Of a stretch of 64,000 nucleotides of DNA, positions 27,582 through 40,081 are shown one piece after another. A program made the translations under genes and the position numbers. Within the stretch, counting starts at the first letter, position 1, and every line of letters begins with the position of its first letter. The DNA comes from Pseudomonas koreensis (GTDB lineage: Bacteria > Pseudomonadota > Gammaproteobacteria > Pseudomonadales > Pseudomonadaceae): positions 992,001-1,056,000 of the forward strand of contig NZ_JAAQYM010000001.1 of assembly GCF_012986595.1 (NCBI RefSeq), read 5' to 3'. The notes below the pieces were generated by a model that saw nothing but the letters and a program-made list of their open reading frames with translations, had not been told where the DNA came from and made no database searches.

Positions 27582-28109
27582 ATGCAAAACACCAAGCTCT
27601 TGCTAACCAGTTTCACCTTTGTGGGACTGCTCGCACTCGCCGGTTGTTCATTCCCCGGGGTTTACAAAATCGACATCCAGCAGGGCAATGTCGTCACGCA
27701 GGACATGATAGACCAGTTACGCCCGGGAATGACCCGCCGGCAAGTACGGTTTATCATGGGTAACCCTCTGCTGGCCGACACGTTCCATGCCGATCGCTGG
27801 GATTATCTGTACAGCCTGCAACCTGGCGGCGGTGAACGCCAACAGGAACGCATGAGTGTAATTTTCAACTCTAACGACCAGCTTGTCAGCCTGTCCGGTG
27901 ACTTCATGCCGGGCGTGAGCCGTGACGAAGCCATTCTCGGCAAGGACAGTGGCACTAGCGTGACCGCCCCTGCTGAAAACGCCGAGAAGCCGAAGCCGGA
28001 ACAACCTGCCAAGCCAGGCTCCTTGCTGGATTCGATCCAGAAGGACGTGGACGGTGTTGAAACCGTTCCGGTTCCGACGCCTGAGCCGCTGGACACCTCG
28101 CCGCAATAA
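27582..28109 (+). CDS. bamE: Outer membrane protein assembly factor BamE (OmlA)
   Basis: Lipoprotein of the BAM complex that inserts beta-barrel proteins into the outer membrane. The 175-residue precursor has a lipobox LAGC (Cys22), then the SmpA/OmlA domain ([41 protein letters not shown]). A low-complexity Pro/Glu/Lys tail (about 125-175) is longer than in E. coli BamE. It diverges from fur, as is typical in Pseudomonas. Confidence 0.95.
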   Translation: MQNTKLLLTSFTFVGLLALAGCSFPGVYKIDIQQGNVVTQDMIDQLRPGMTRRQVRFIMGNPLLADTFHADRWDYLYSLQPGGGERQQERMSVIFNSNDQLVSLSGDFMPGVSRDEAILGKDSGTSVTAPAENAEKPKPEQPAKPGSLLDSIQKDVDGVETVPVPTPEPLDTSPQ

Positions 28110-28117
28110 TGTGCGAG

Positions 28118-28155
28118 GCAATAAAAAACCCGGAAATTCCGGGTTTTTTATTGCC
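28118..28155. terminator. Bidirectional terminator between bamE and rnfH
   Basis: An 18-bp perfect dyad centred on CCCGGAA-A-TTCCGGG with A6 on the left and T6 on the right (GGGTTTTTTATTG). It serves bamE on plus and rnfH on minus. Confidence 0.9.
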
Positions 28156-28170
28156 TGCGATTTGGCCCAT

Positions 28171-28485
28171 CTACTGATTTCGCGCTTTGGCCTCGGCTGC
28201 CTTGGCCGCGCGCAGGCGCCGCACCTCTTTCGGATCCGCCAGCAATGGCCGGTAGATCTCGATGCGATCCCCCGCCTGAATCAGGCGTACCTGCGGATCC
28301 GCGATCACTTTGCCGAAGATACCCAACGGGCACTCGCCCATGTCCAGCTCCGGGAACTCAGCACCGATACCGGACTTCTGCGCCGCATCACGCACGGTTG
28401 TCCCTTCAGGAACGCAGACCGTGCGCAAAACCTGACGATCCACGGCGGCATACACCACCTCGATCTCGATCACCGGCTCAACCAT
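28171..28485 (-). CDS. rnfH: RnfH family ubiquitin-fold protein
   Basis: Small beta-grasp protein (UPF0125/RnfH) of unsettled function. From the ATG at 28483-28485 it has 104 residues: MVEPVIEIEVVYAAVDRQVL, then GECPLGIFGKV and DRIEIYRPLLADPKEVRRLR, the family's diagnostic end. Its start overlaps the last 8 nt of ratA, so the two are coupled, the ratA-rnfH pairing known widely in proteobacteria. Confidence 0.9.
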   Translation of the reverse strand: MVEPVIEIEVVYAAVDRQVLRTVCVPEGTTVRDAAQKSGIGAEFPELDMGECPLGIFGKVIADPQVRLIQAGDRIEIYRPLLADPKEVRRLRAAKAAEAKARNQ

Positions 28486-28912
28486 GCATCTGCTTGGCGC
28501 GCTGGCAGAACGCATCCACCAGCGTATTCGCCGCCTGATTGAACAGCGGGCCGAGTGTCGCGCGCACTATCGGACCGGCGTAGTCGAACGAGAGGTCAAG
28601 ACTGATCTTGCAGGCCTTCTCGTTCAACGCCTTGAACACCCAGACACCATGCAGCTGGTTGAACGGACCTTCTTCCAGATTCATCTCGATCGACTGCCCC
28701 GGCACCAGCGTATTGCGCGTGACGAAGTGCTGGCTGAGACCGCCCTTGGCCACGCCCACGCTGGCGCGCATGTGCTCGGGCGAGCTCTCCAGCACCTCCG
28801 CGGAGGAGCACCATGGCAAGAATTCCGGGTAACGCGCGACGTCGTTGACCAGGTCGTAGAGGAATTGCGCCGGGTATGGCAGCAACGCCGAACGTTGAAT
28901 ATGTGTCGTCAT
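28478..28912 (-). CDS. ratA: RatA / COQ10-START family protein
   Basis: A 144-residue START-like protein, MTTHIQRSALLPYPAQFLYDLVNDV, with PEFLPWCSSAEVL and FDYAGPIVRATLGPLFNQ. Relatives are RatA of E. coli, reported to block 70S formation, and the coenzyme-Q-binding Coq10; sequence alone does not decide between these roles. It begins 7 nt after the NSS transporter stop and its only good Shine-Dalgarno (GGAAG) overlaps that gene's end, so expression depends on the upstream gene. Confidence 0.9.
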   Translation of the reverse strand: MTTHIQRSALLPYPAQFLYDLVNDVARYPEFLPWCSSAEVLESSPEHMRASVGVAKGGLSQHFVTRNTLVPGQSIEMNLEEGPFNQLHGVWVFKALNEKACKISLDLSFDYAGPIVRATLGPLFNQAANTLVDAFCQRAKQMHG

Positions 28913-28919
28913 GTAAGCG

Positions 28920-30323
28920 TTACTTCCAGAGCTGAGCGGCAAACACTACAAGAATGCCGATAGGCGCCACGTAGCGCATCAAGAACAAGGACAGGGCAAA
29001 CAGCAGCGGATTGCGGATCGCCAATTCCTCGCGCACCGCATCACGCCCCATCACCCAACCGGCAAACAGCACAAAACACAGGCCACCGAGCGGCAGCATG
29101 ATCCGCGAGGTAAAGAAGTCGATCACACCGAAGAAGTCCAGACCGCCCGTCGCCCCCCATTGGTAGAGATGGAACAGTCCGCCTTCGTTCACGAAAAATT
29201 TGGCGTCCTTCCAGATATTGAAGGAGAACACCGTGCCCAGACCGACGAACCAGCAGATGAATGCCAGCCAGAACGTCACCCAGCCGCGGCTGATTTTAGT
29301 GCGCTCAACCAGGTAGGCGACCATCGGTTCGAGCAGGGAAATCGCCGAACTCCACGCCGCAATCGCCACCAGGACAAAGAACACCACGCCCATCAACTGG
29401 CCGAATACCACGTTACCAAAGGCAAATGGCAGGCTGACGAACATCAGGCCCGGGCCTTCGCTAGGGTTCAAACCGCCAGCAAATACGATCGGGAACAACG
29501 CCAGCCCCGCCACCAGCGACACGAAGGTGTCGAGCAACGCCACACCCACCACGGTGCCGGACAGCGAGGCTTCCTTGGTCATGTAAGCGCCGTAGATCAT
29601 GATCGAGCCGACGCCCACGCTCAGGGAAAAGAACGCGTGGCCCATCGCCGGCAGCAAGCCGTCGAGGACTTTTTCCGGGTGGAAGTCGAACATGAAATGC
29701 ACGCCTTCCATGAAATGCCCGGTGGTCATGCTGTAACCCAGTAATACCAGCACCATCACGAACAGCAGCGGCATCATGATTCGCAGGCTGCGCTCAAGCC
29801 CGGCGACCACGCCTTTGGCAATCACCACCGCCGACAACAGCATGAAAACTGTGTGCCAAAGTGTCAGGCGCCAAGGGTCGGAGATGACGTTGCCGAAATA
29901 AGCGCCGACTTGCTCCGCCGTAGCGCCCTGGAAGTCCCCGCGCCCCATGTCGATGATGTAATCCAGCGACCAGCCGCCGACCACACTATAGAAAGACAGG
30001 ATCAGCAGCGCCGTGATCATCCCGGCAAACGCGCCCCACGACCACTTGCCCGAATGCCCGGCCTCTTGGGCCAGCACCTTCAGGGCGTTCGCCGGACTCT
30101 GCCGCGCGCGCCGGCCGATCAGGGTTTCAGCCAGCATGACCGGAACCCCGATCAGGGCGATGCAGGCCAGAAACATCAGCACGAAGGCGCCGCCACCGTA
30201 GACCCCGACCATGTAGGGGAATTTCCAGATGCTGCCCAGTCCCACGGCCGAACCGGTCGCGGCGAATATGAAAACCCAGCGGCTAGCCCAACTGCCGTGG
30301 ACAGAAACCTTGTCTGTCGACAT
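28920..30323 (-). CDS. Sodium-dependent transporter, NSS (SNF) family
   Basis: A 467-residue neurotransmitter:sodium symporter homologue (LeuT fold), probably importing an amino acid with Na+. The N-terminus has the family signature [20 protein letters not shown] followed by [16 protein letters not shown], with unwound TM1 Gly residues; about 11-12 hydrophobic segments follow and the end is VFAAQLWK. The substrate is not known. It diverges from smpB and lies directly upstream of ratA-rnfH, separating them from smpB. Confidence 0.92.
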   Translation of the reverse strand: MSTDKVSVHGSWASRWVFIFAATGSAVGLGSIWKFPYMVGVYGGGAFVLMFLACIALIGVPVMLAETLIGRRARQSPANALKVLAQEAGHSGKWSWGAFAGMITALLILSFYSVVGGWSLDYIIDMGRGDFQGATAEQVGAYFGNVISDPWRLTLWHTVFMLLSAVVIAKGVVAGLERSLRIMMPLLFVMVLVLLGYSMTTGHFMEGVHFMFDFHPEKVLDGLLPAMGHAFFSLSVGVGSIMIYGAYMTKEASLSGTVVGVALLDTFVSLVAGLALFPIVFAGGLNPSEGPGLMFVSLPFAFGNVVFGQLMGVVFFVLVAIAAWSSAISLLEPMVAYLVERTKISRGWVTFWLAFICWFVGLGTVFSFNIWKDAKFFVNEGGLFHLYQWGATGGLDFFGVIDFFTSRIMLPLGGLCFVLFAGWVMGRDAVREELAIRNPLLFALSLFLMRYVAPIGILVVFAAQLWK

Positions 30324-30427
30324 CGAATATCACGCCCAAGCATCAGAAAAAGAGGCCGCATTGTCCGGGATTCACTCAACCTGCTCAAGCACGCAGCATC
30401 ACCGTAGCCGAGGACCGTTTATCTCCA

Positions 30428-30433
30428 TATAAT
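30428..30433 (+). promoter_or_regulatory. smpB -10 element close to the start codon
   Basis: A consensus TATAAT ends 9 nt before the smpB ATG. No purine-rich ribosome site lies between them (GCCGCCCCT). A start of transcription 6-7 nt downstream would give a leader of 2-4 nt, i.e. an almost leaderless mRNA. No good -35 element was found. Confidence 0.5.
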
Positions 30434-30442
30434 GCCGCCCCT

Positions 30443-30925
30443 ATGGCTAAACAGAAGAAACACCCAACAGGGACCATCGCGCAGAACAAAAAGGCGCGAC
30501 ACGATTACTTCATCGAACATCGGTTCGAGGCTGGTCTGGTCCTGGCCGGCTGGGAAGTAAAAAGTCTGCGGGCAAGCAAACTGCAACTGGTCGACAGTTA
30601 CGTGCTGCTCAAGGACGGTGAAGCCTGGTTGCTCGGCAGTCACATCACACCGTTGATGACCGCCAGCACCCACGTCATCGCCGACCCGACCCGCACCCGC
30701 AAACTGCTGCTCAACAAACGCGAGCTGGAAAAACTCGCCGCTGCCGTGCAACAGAAAGGCTACGCCTGCGTCTGCCTGTCCTTCTACTGGAGCAAGCACA
30801 TGGTCAAGTGCGAGATCGCTCTGGGCAAGGGCAAGAAGGAATACGACAAGCGTAACACCGAGCGTGAACGCGACGCCGGTCGAGAGCTGCAGCGCGCCGT
30901 GCGCAACAAGGGCAAGGAAGAATAA
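30443..30925 (+). CDS. smpB: SsrA-binding protein SmpB
   Basis: Partner of tmRNA in trans-translation. The 160-residue protein starts [20 protein letters not shown] and has [16 protein letters not shown] and the conserved [19 protein letters not shown] with a basic C-terminal tail that enters the ribosomal mRNA channel. The start is fixed by conservation even though no Shine-Dalgarno is visible. ssrA lies 10 kb downstream on the same strand. Confidence 0.97.
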   Translation: MAKQKKHPTGTIAQNKKARHDYFIEHRFEAGLVLAGWEVKSLRASKLQLVDSYVLLKDGEAWLLGSHITPLMTASTHVIADPTRTRKLLLNKRELEKLAAAVQQKGYACVCLSFYWSKHMVKCEIALGKGKKEYDKRNTERERDAGRELQRAVRNKGKEE

Positions 30926-30938
30926 TTTCTTCTGCCTG

Positions 30939-31016
30939 AAAAGATCGCAGCCTACTGCAGCTCCTACACAGGAATTAGAATTTCCCTGTAGGTGCTGCCG
31001 AAGGCTGCGATCTTTT
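30939..31016. repeat. REPIN of the GATCGCAGCC type; also smpB terminator
   Basis: Outer arms AAAAGATCGCAGCC and GGCTGCGATCTTTT (14 bp) enclose partly decayed inner arms (TGCAGCTCCTACA against TGTAGGTGCTGC). The T run at the right end lets it terminate smpB, with lldR converging from the other side. Confidence 0.8.
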
Positions 31017-31028
31017 TGCATCTAAACG

Positions 31029-31796
31029 CTACATTCCTTTGCGCCGCTCCGCCCGAGCCATGCGCTGAACCTCTTGCCGCACCTCTTCCAGCACTTCCTG
31101 CACATACAGAATGTGCCGGCTGGAGACTTCCCGCGCTTGCTCCGCACGCCCCTCGATAATCGCCAGATACAGTTCGCGGTGCTGAGAGATCAGCATGTCG
31201 CGGGTTTCCGTGCGTTGTTTGTACATGCCGCCAATGTTGGTCACGACGTTGCGCTTGAGCAGATCGAACAGCCCGCGAATGGTGTGCAGCAGCACCGCGT
31301 TGTGGCTGGCTTCGGCGATAGCCAGGTGAAATTTCGCATCCGCCGCGCCCTCCTCCACCCGACTCACTTCGTCATGCCGCGTATAGCAATCCTGCAGCTC
31401 GTTGAACGCCGCTGTCAGCCGTTCGCGATCCACGTCGGTAGCGCGTAATGCTGCGTAATAGGCGCACGATGCCTCCAGAGTGTGCCGAAATTCCAGCAAG
31501 TCGCGCTGCGCCTCGGGATTGCTCTCCAGCAGCAGTAGCAATGGATCGCTGAACGTCGAACCGAGGGTTTCCACCACATAATTGCCGCCGCCCTGACGAC
31601 TGACCAGCAAGCCCTTGGCCGCCAGTTTCTGAATCGCTTCGCGCAACGACGGGCGCGATACGCCGAACTGCTCGGCCAGCGCACGCTCGGCCGGAAGCCG
31701 CTCACCGGACTTCAGCGTGCCCTCGAGAATCATCCCCTCGAGTCGCTCGACAATATCGTCAGACAAACGGCGCTGACGAATCTGATCAAACCCCAT
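31029..31796 (-). CDS. lldR: Lactate-responsive GntR/FadR-type regulator LldR
   Basis: A 255-residue GntR-family repressor. The winged helix (about 9-75; LKSGERLPAERALAEQFGVS, RPSLREAIQKLAAKGLL) is followed by an FCD effector domain (about 95-225) with metal-ligand type residues (AKFHLAIAEASHN, SQHRELYLAI). It diverges from lldP and the lutABC-dld operon, and a perfect TTGGTA/TACCAA operator lies in the gap. Known pseudomonad LldR is released by lactate; the assignment here rests on sequence type and context. Confidence 0.9.
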   Translation of the reverse strand: MGFDQIRQRRLSDDIVERLEGMILEGTLKSGERLPAERALAEQFGVSRPSLREAIQKLAAKGLLVSRQGGGNYVVETLGSTFSDPLLLLLESNPEAQRDLLEFRHTLEASCAYYAALRATDVDRERLTAAFNELQDCYTRHDEVSRVEEGAADAKFHLAIAEASHNAVLLHTIRGLFDLLKRNVVTNIGGMYKQRTETRDMLISQHRELYLAIIEGRAEQAREVSSRHILYVQEVLEEVRQEVQRMARAERRKGM

Positions 31797-31942
31797 AACT
31801 CATTTCTCCACGATCCCGACCGCTCGCCGGGCTCTCTATTCTGGCCTATCGGCGCCCCGCCGACACCTGTCAGAGCACATTCGCCCAAGCGGATCAGATG
31901 GCATCTGCACCGCTTATTCGACAAAAGTTTCAGGGCGACAAA

Positions 31943-31972
31943 TTGACACACCGATATCAAGGCTTTTACCCT
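31943..31972 (+). promoter_or_regulatory. Possible promoter of lldP
   Basis: A perfect -35 TTGACA (31943-31948) is followed after 18 nt by TACCCT, a weak -10. Transcription from it would place the LldR operator at about +12 to +26, suited to repression. The remaining gap from lldR shows nothing else. Confidence 0.4.
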
Positions 31973-31990
31973 AGCCAACAGCGATTGTAA

Positions 31991-32005
31991 ATTGGTATTA
32001 CCAAT
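31991..32005. promoter_or_regulatory. LldR operator
   Basis: ATTGGTA-T-TACCAAT is a perfect 15-bp palindrome of the FadR-subfamily type (TGGT-N3-ACCA), 52 nt before lldP in the divergent lldR-lldP region. Confidence 0.8.
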
Positions 32006-32057
32006 TAACCAAGAACGCTGACAGTGCCTGACCAACAACAATTAGGGGCCACCCCAT

Positions 32058-33752
32058 ATGCAAACCTGGCAACAGCTCTATACCCCGCTCGGCAGTCTCG
32101 GCGTTTCCGCACTTGCGGCCGTCATTCCCATCGTTTTCTTCTTCCTCGCTCTGGCGGTGTTCCGCCTCAAGGGGCATGTAGCCGGCAGCATCACGCTGGC
32201 GCTGTCGATCGCCGTGGCAATTTTCGCCTTTCACATGCCGGTCGACATGGCCTTCGCCGCGGCCGGATACGGCTTTGCCTACGGTCTATGGCCGATTGCC
32301 TGGATCATTGTTGCGGCGGTGTTCCTCTACAAACTGACGGTCAAAAGTGGTCAGTTCGAGGTTATTCGCAGCTCGGTATTGTCGATCACTGACGACCAGC
32401 GTCTGCAGGTGCTGCTGATCGGTTTCTGCTTCGGTGCGTTCCTGGAAGGCGCCGCCGGTTTCGGTGCACCCGTGGCGATTACCGCCGCGCTGCTGGTTGG
32501 CCTGGGCTTCAACCCGCTGTATGCCGCCGGACTGTGCCTGATTGCCAACACCGCCCCCGTAGCCTTCGGCGCCTTGGGCATCCCGATCATCGTCGCCGGC
32601 CAGGTCACTGGTATCGACGCATTCAAGATTGGCGCAATGACTGGTCGCCAACTGCCACTGCTGTCGCTGTTCGTGCCGTTCTGGCTGGTATTCATGATGG
32701 ACGGTCTGCGCGGCGTACGTGAAACCTGGCCGGCAGCCCTGGTCGCGGGCCTGAGCTTCGCCGTGACTCAATACTTCACGTCGAACTTCATCGGTCCGGA
32801 ACTGCCGGACATCACCTCGGCCCTGGCCAGTCTGATTTCGCTGACCCTGTTCCTCAAAGTCTGGCAGCCACGGCGCGCCGCTGGCCAACACATCGCCGGT
32901 GCCGTGTCAGCCTCAGTGGTAACTGCCAGCGTCGGCGGTTTCGGCCAAAAGCGCAGCACCGTGGCATCGCCTTACAGCCTCTGGGAAATTTTCATTGCCT
33001 GGTCGCCGTTCCTGATCCTCACCGTGCTGGTAACCATCTGGACCCTCAAACCCTTCAAGGCCATGTTCGCCGCCGGCGGTTCGATGTACGCCTGGGTGTT
33101 CAACTTTGCGATCCCGCACCTTGATCAACTGGTCATCAAGACCGCACCGATCGTCGCCACCCCAACCGCCATCCCGGCGGTATTCAAACTCGACCCGATT
33201 TCCGCGACCGGCACCGCGATTTTCTTCTCCGCGCTGATCTCAATGCTGGTGCTGAAGATCAACTTCAAAACTGGTCTTACCACTTTGAAAGAGACCTTCT
33301 ACGAACTGCGCTGGCCTATCCTGTCGATCGGCATGGTGCTGGCCTTCGCCTTCGTCACCAACTACTCGGGCATGTCGTCGACCATGGCCCTGGTGCTGGC
33401 GGCCACCGGCGCAGCGTTCCCGTTCTTTTCGCCGTTCCTCGGTTGGCTGGGCGTGTTCCTCACTGGCTCGGATACTTCGTCCAACGCCCTGTTCAGTTCG
33501 TTGCAAGCGACCACCGCACACCAGATCGGCGTCAATGACACCCTGCTGGTGGCGGCCAACACCAGCGGCGGCGTGACCGGCAAGATGATCTCGCCACAGT
33601 CGATCGCCGTGGCCTGCGCTGCGACCGGCCTGGTGGGCAAGGAATCGGATCTGTTCCGCTTCACCCTCAAGCACAGCCTATTCTTTGCCACGATTGTCGG
33701 CCTGATCACTTTGGCTCAGGCCTATTGGTTCACCGGCATGCTGGTGCACTAA
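32058..33752 (+). CDS. lldP: L-lactate permease
   Basis: A 564-residue lactate:H+ symporter of the LctP family. The conserved [20 protein letters not shown] segment, about 12-14 membrane segments, [15 protein letters not shown] and the late [14 protein letters not shown] and [18 protein letters not shown] motifs are all present. First gene of the operon; a hairpin in the 162-nt gap downstream may set the ratio to the lut genes. Confidence 0.96.
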   Translation: MQTWQQLYTPLGSLGVSALAAVIPIVFFFLALAVFRLKGHVAGSITLALSIAVAIFAFHMPVDMAFAAAGYGFAYGLWPIAWIIVAAVFLYKLTVKSGQFEVIRSSVLSITDDQRLQVLLIGFCFGAFLEGAAGFGAPVAITAALLVGLGFNPLYAAGLCLIANTAPVAFGALGIPIIVAGQVTGIDAFKIGAMTGRQLPLLSLFVPFWLVFMMDGLRGVRETWPAALVAGLSFAVTQYFTSNFIGPELPDITSALASLISLTLFLKVWQPRRAAGQHIAGAVSASVVTASVGGFGQKRSTVASPYSLWEIFIAWSPFLILTVLVTIWTLKPFKAMFAAGGSMYAWVFNFAIPHLDQLVIKTAPIVATPTAIPAVFKLDPISATGTAIFFSALISMLVLKINFKTGLTTLKETFYELRWPILSIGMVLAFAFVTNYSGMSSTMALVLAATGAAFPFFSPFLGWLGVFLTGSDTSSNALFSSLQATTAHQIGVNDTLLVAANTSGGVTGKMISPQSIAVACAATGLVGKESDLFRFTLKHSLFFATIVGLITLAQAYWFTGMLVH

Positions 33753-33788
33753 ACCTGCAAGAAGCCTACAAGCAACATGGAAATAACC

Positions 33789-33813
33789 GACGCCGGTTCG
33801 TGATTCCGGCGTC
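33789..33813 (+). other. Intra-operon hairpin between lldP and lutA
   Basis: A perfect 8-bp stem GACGCCGG/CCGGCGTC with a 9-nt loop. No T tract follows. It may stabilise the lldP mRNA end or reduce read-through into the lut genes. Confidence 0.5.
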
Positions 33814-33914
33814 AGCAATTCACACCCCGGTCTGTAAGGCTGCTGAAAGCAACACGCTCTATATTTCAGCGGCCTCAACGGACGGATAACCGGGACCACC
33901 CGGAGACACGCCTG

Positions 33915-34739
33915 ATGAGCGAGCTTTTTTACAACGCTGTGCCAAACGCGACCCGCGTTGCACCGCGACTGCCCGAACCTCGGCAATACCCCAGCGAGAA
34001 ACCGTCGCGGGTCTACCTGTTCGGCACGTGCGTGGTCGATCTGTTCTACCCCGAAGCCGGGATGGACGCGATCCACTTGCTGGAACACGAAGGGATCAAG
34101 GTCGAGTACCCGCAAGGGCAAAGCTGCTGCGGACAACCGGCCTACACCTCCGGTTACACCGAGCAGGCGCGGACGGTCGCGCGCTCGCAACTGGCACTGT
34201 TTGCCGGGGATTATCCGGTGGTGGTGCCGTCGGGTTCCTGCGCGGGGATGCTGCGCGAGCATTACGCCGACTTGTTCAAGGACGAGCCGGAAACACTGAA
34301 ACAGGTTAAGGCCCTCGCGGCCCGGACCTATGAGCTGGCCGAGTTCCTGCTGTTCGTCTGCAAGGTGCAACTCAAAGACAGTGGCGAGCCGGTCAAGGTC
34401 GCGCTGCACACCTCGTGTTCGGCACGCCGTGAAATGAACACCCACCTGCACGGCCGCGAGTTGTTGGCGCAGTTGAGCAACGTGGAACGGGTCAACCACG
34501 ACCACGAAAGCGAATGCTGTGGCTTCGGTGGGACATTCAGCGTCCGTATGCCAGACATTTCCGGCGCGATGGTGGCTGACAAGACCCGGGCGCTGAAGGA
34601 ATCCGGTGCGCACAAGGTCTTGAGCGCCGACTGCGGCTGTTTGATGAACATCAACGGCGCATTGGAGAAACAAAAAGAAGCGCTGCGCGGGCAACATCTC
34701 GCCAGCTTTTTGTGGCAACGAACCGGGGGTGCGCAATGA
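33915..34739 (+). CDS. lutA: L-lactate oxidation protein LutA (LldE)
   Basis: A 274-residue protein with two cysteine-rich CCG domains (SCCGQPAYTSGY at about 75; ECCGFGGTFSVR at about 200), each expected to bind iron-sulfur or heterodisulfide-type clusters. With LutB and LutC it forms the membrane-linked, NAD-independent L-lactate oxidising complex. The N-terminus MSELFYNAVPNATRVAP extends about 35 residues before YLFGTCVVDLFYP, where many relatives begin. Its stop overlaps lutB in ATGA. Confidence 0.9.
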   Translation: MSELFYNAVPNATRVAPRLPEPRQYPSEKPSRVYLFGTCVVDLFYPEAGMDAIHLLEHEGIKVEYPQGQSCCGQPAYTSGYTEQARTVARSQLALFAGDYPVVVPSGSCAGMLREHYADLFKDEPETLKQVKALAARTYELAEFLLFVCKVQLKDSGEPVKVALHTSCSARREMNTHLHGRELLAQLSNVERVNHDHESECCGFGGTFSVRMPDISGAMVADKTRALKESGAHKVLSADCGCLMNINGALEKQKEALRGQHLASFLWQRTGGAQ

Positions 34740-36190
34740 GCACCTCGACGATTATTCCTACGGTTGCCGTAGAAGAAGATTTCCGCACTCGGGCCCACAA
34801 CGCCCTGGGCGATGCGCAGTTGCGGAACAACTTCCGCACTGCCATGGATTCACTGATGACCAAGCGGGCAGCGGCTTTCAGCGACGCCCACGAAAGAGAA
34901 CATTTGCGCGCCCTGGGCAACTCGATCAGGGCCCGCGCGCTCTCCAAGTTGCCCGACCTGCTCGAGCAACTGGAACAGAACCTGACCCGCAACGGTGTGA
35001 CAGTGCACTGGGCGGAAACGGTGGACGAGGCCAATGGCATCGTCTTGTCGATCATCCGCGCTCACGAGGCGCGGCAAGTGATCAAGGGCAAATCGATGGT
35101 CAGCGAAGAGATGGAGATGAACCATTTCCTCGAGGCTCAAGGTGTTGAATGCCTGGAGTCCGACATGGGGGAATACATCGTCCAGCTCGACCACGAGAAG
35201 CCTTCACACATCATTATGCCGGCGATCCACAAGAATGCCGGTCAGGTCGCGTCCTTGTTCCACGACAAACTTGGCGTGGAATACACCAAGGACGTTGACC
35301 AACTCATTCAGATCGGTCGCAGAGTCCTGCGGCAGAAATTCTTCGAAGCGGACATCGGCGTCTCCGGTGTCAACTTCGCCGTCGCCGAAACCGGCACCCT
35401 GTTGCTGGTGGAAAACGAAGGCAATGGGCGTATGACCACCACCGTGCCGCCGGTGCACATCGCCGTCACCGGTATCGAAAAGGTTGTGGAAAACCTGCGC
35501 GACGTGGTGCCGCTGCTGTCATTGCTGACCCGCTCGGCGCTGGGCATTCCGATCACCACCTACGTCAACATGATCTCCGGCCCGCGCAAGGAACACGAAC
35601 TCGACGGCCCGCAGGAAGTGCACCTGGTGCTGCTCGACAACGGTCGCAGCCAGGCCTTTGCCGACAGCGAACTGCGCCAGACCCTCAACTGCATCCGCTG
35701 CGGCGCGTGCATGAATCATTGCCCGGTCTACACCCGCGTCGGCGGTCACACCTATGGCGAGGTGTACCCGGGCCCTATCGGCAAAATCATCACCCCGCAC
35801 ATGGTCGGCCTGGCGAAAGTCCCGGATCACCCGAGCGCTTCGTCGCTGTGCGGCGCCTGCGGTGAAGTATGCCCGGTGAAAATTCCGATCCCTGCCCTGC
35901 TGCGCCGTCTGCGCGAAGAAAACGTCAAAGCCCCGGACGCGCCGCATCAAGTGATGCGCGGCCAGGGCAGCAAGTATTCGCGCAAGGAACGCTTCATCTG
36001 GAACGCCTGGGCGAAACTCAACAGCTCGCCGACCCTGTATCGACTGTTCGGCTTCCTCGCCACGCGCCTGCGTGCGCTGACACCGAACAATGTCGGCCCG
36101 TGGACGCAAAACCACAGCGCACCGAAACCCGCCGCCCGCTCGCTGCACGATATGGCCCGCGAGCATCTGGCCAAACAGGGAGACCGCTGA
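34736..36190 (+). CDS. lutB: L-lactate oxidation iron-sulfur protein LutB (LldF)
   Basis: A 484-residue protein with an N-terminal LUD domain (about 60-300) and two 4Fe-4S motifs, CIRCGACMNHCPVY (about 318) and CGACGEVCPVKIPI (about 370), plus a C-terminal DUF3390-like part. It should pass electrons from lactate to the quinone pool. The start MSTSTIIPTVAVEEDF was chosen from the ATGA overlap with lutA; the stop overlaps lutC in TGATG. Confidence 0.93.
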   Translation: MSTSTIIPTVAVEEDFRTRAHNALGDAQLRNNFRTAMDSLMTKRAAAFSDAHEREHLRALGNSIRARALSKLPDLLEQLEQNLTRNGVTVHWAETVDEANGIVLSIIRAHEARQVIKGKSMVSEEMEMNHFLEAQGVECLESDMGEYIVQLDHEKPSHIIMPAIHKNAGQVASLFHDKLGVEYTKDVDQLIQIGRRVLRQKFFEADIGVSGVNFAVAETGTLLLVENEGNGRMTTTVPPVHIAVTGIEKVVENLRDVVPLLSLLTRSALGIPITTYVNMISGPRKEHELDGPQEVHLVLLDNGRSQAFADSELRQTLNCIRCGACMNHCPVYTRVGGHTYGEVYPGPIGKIITPHMVGLAKVPDHPSASSLCGACGEVCPVKIPIPALLRRLREENVKAPDAPHQVMRGQGSKYSRKERFIWNAWAKLNSSPTLYRLFGFLATRLRALTPNNVGPWTQNHSAPKPAARSLHDMAREHLAKQGDR

Positions 36191-36857
36191 TGAGCGCCAA
36201 GCAAAATATCCTCGCCAAGTTACGGAAAAGTCTGACTGGCACCACGCCGATTGCCGACGACTTCGACGTCGATCTGGTGACGCAGCCTTACACCTACAGC
36301 GCCGAGCAACGCATCCCGCAACTGCGCAAACTGATGGAAGCGGTGCACACCGAGATCCATCTGTCGACCGGCGCAGACTGGCCGGCGCTGCTCGCGCAAT
36401 TGCTGCGTGACCGTCAGTTACCGAGCCTGTTGATCGCACCGACGACAGCCCACGGTCAACGCATCACACAGCACTGGGCGAACCATCCGGAGCTGCCGGT
36501 ACTGAAATCCTACGACCGGCCGATGGATGAGTGGAAAGCCGAGCTGTTCAATGACACCCCGGCCAGCCTCACCAGCACCCTCGGGGCGATCGCCGCGACC
36601 GGCAGCCTGATCATCTGGCCCACCCGCGAAGAACCGCGCTTGATGAGCCTCGTGCCGCCGGTGCATTTCGCCTTGCTCAAGGCCAGCGAAATCCGCGACA
36701 ACTTCTATCAGGTGCAACAGGAATTCGAGTGGGCACAAGGCCTGCCGACCAACGCGCTGCTGGTTTCCGGCCCGTCGAAAACGGCCGACATCGAACAAGT
36801 GCTGGCCTACGGCGCCCACGGCCCGAAAGACCTGGTGGTGCTGATCCTGGAGGACCA

Positions 36858-36861
<4 letters not shown>
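36190..36861 (+). CDS. lutC: L-lactate utilisation protein LutC (LldG)
   Basis: A 223-residue LUD-domain protein, MSAKQNILAKLRKSLTG, with GAIAATGSLIIWPTREEPRL and SLVPPVHFALLKASEI, the conserved LUD core. It is the third subunit of the LutABC complex; its own activity is not defined. The one-base overlap with lutB and ATGA overlap with dld indicate tight coupling. Confidence 0.92.
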
Positions 36862-39668
<2,807 letters not shown>

Positions 39669-39711
39669 AGAAAGTTAGAACCCTTGAGCGAGGTGGTAGT
39701 CCACAGAACAA

Positions 39712-39740
39712 GCCCCGAACTTGCGGGGCGCTTCCTCCTT
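39712..39740 (+). terminator. Weak terminator-like hairpin after dld
   Basis: GCCCCG-AACTTG-CGGGGC is followed by GCTTCCTCCTTT, a poor T tract, 43 nt after the dld stop. Confidence 0.4.
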
Positions 39741-39799
39741 TCGCTGGCCTGCTCTGACGGTCAGCGAGAGTCTGGATTCCCCAGTGCAAGGAGATACTC

Positions 39800-40081
39800 A
39801 TGAAGCATTCTGTACTGTTAGGTCTGTTCGTTACTGCATCGATGATGGCTTCTACTTCGTTCGCCGACGGCAAGCCTTCTGACTTGTGCGAGGCGAACTT
39901 GCAAAAAATCGAAAGCGCCAAGACACAATATCAAACGTCGCCGGATCTGAATTCGCGCGTATCGGCAAGCGTCAGCAAAGCCCAGGCCCTCAAGGCCCAG
40001 GGCAGGATCGACGACTGCCTGGCGGAAACCCAGCAAACCCTCCTGGAAATCCAGAACTCGACGGGGGACACCAAGAAGTAA
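39800..40081 (+). CDS. Small secreted protein, copy 1 of a tandem pair
   Basis: A 93-residue protein with a signal peptide (MKHSVLLGLFVTASMMASTS, cleavage near SFA-DG) and a short helical mature part with Cys30 and Cys73. I do not recognise a family. It resembles the next gene (40280-40555): same first residues MKHS, same DLC..NLQ.I pattern, same Ala/Gln-rich helix ending in a Cys, and the same AAGGAGATAC Shine-Dalgarno stretch. Probably periplasmic with one disulfide; function unknown. Confidence 0.8.
   Translation: MKHSVLLGLFVTASMMASTSFADGKPSDLCEANLQKIESAKTQYQTSPDLNSRVSASVSKAQALKAQGRIDDCLAETQQTLLEIQNSTGDTKK

Noticed and set aside
35869..36189. Upstream extension of lutC within lutB
   Set aside because: The frame is open but out of frame with the iron-sulfur region of lutB; the TGATG junction marks the real start at 36190.
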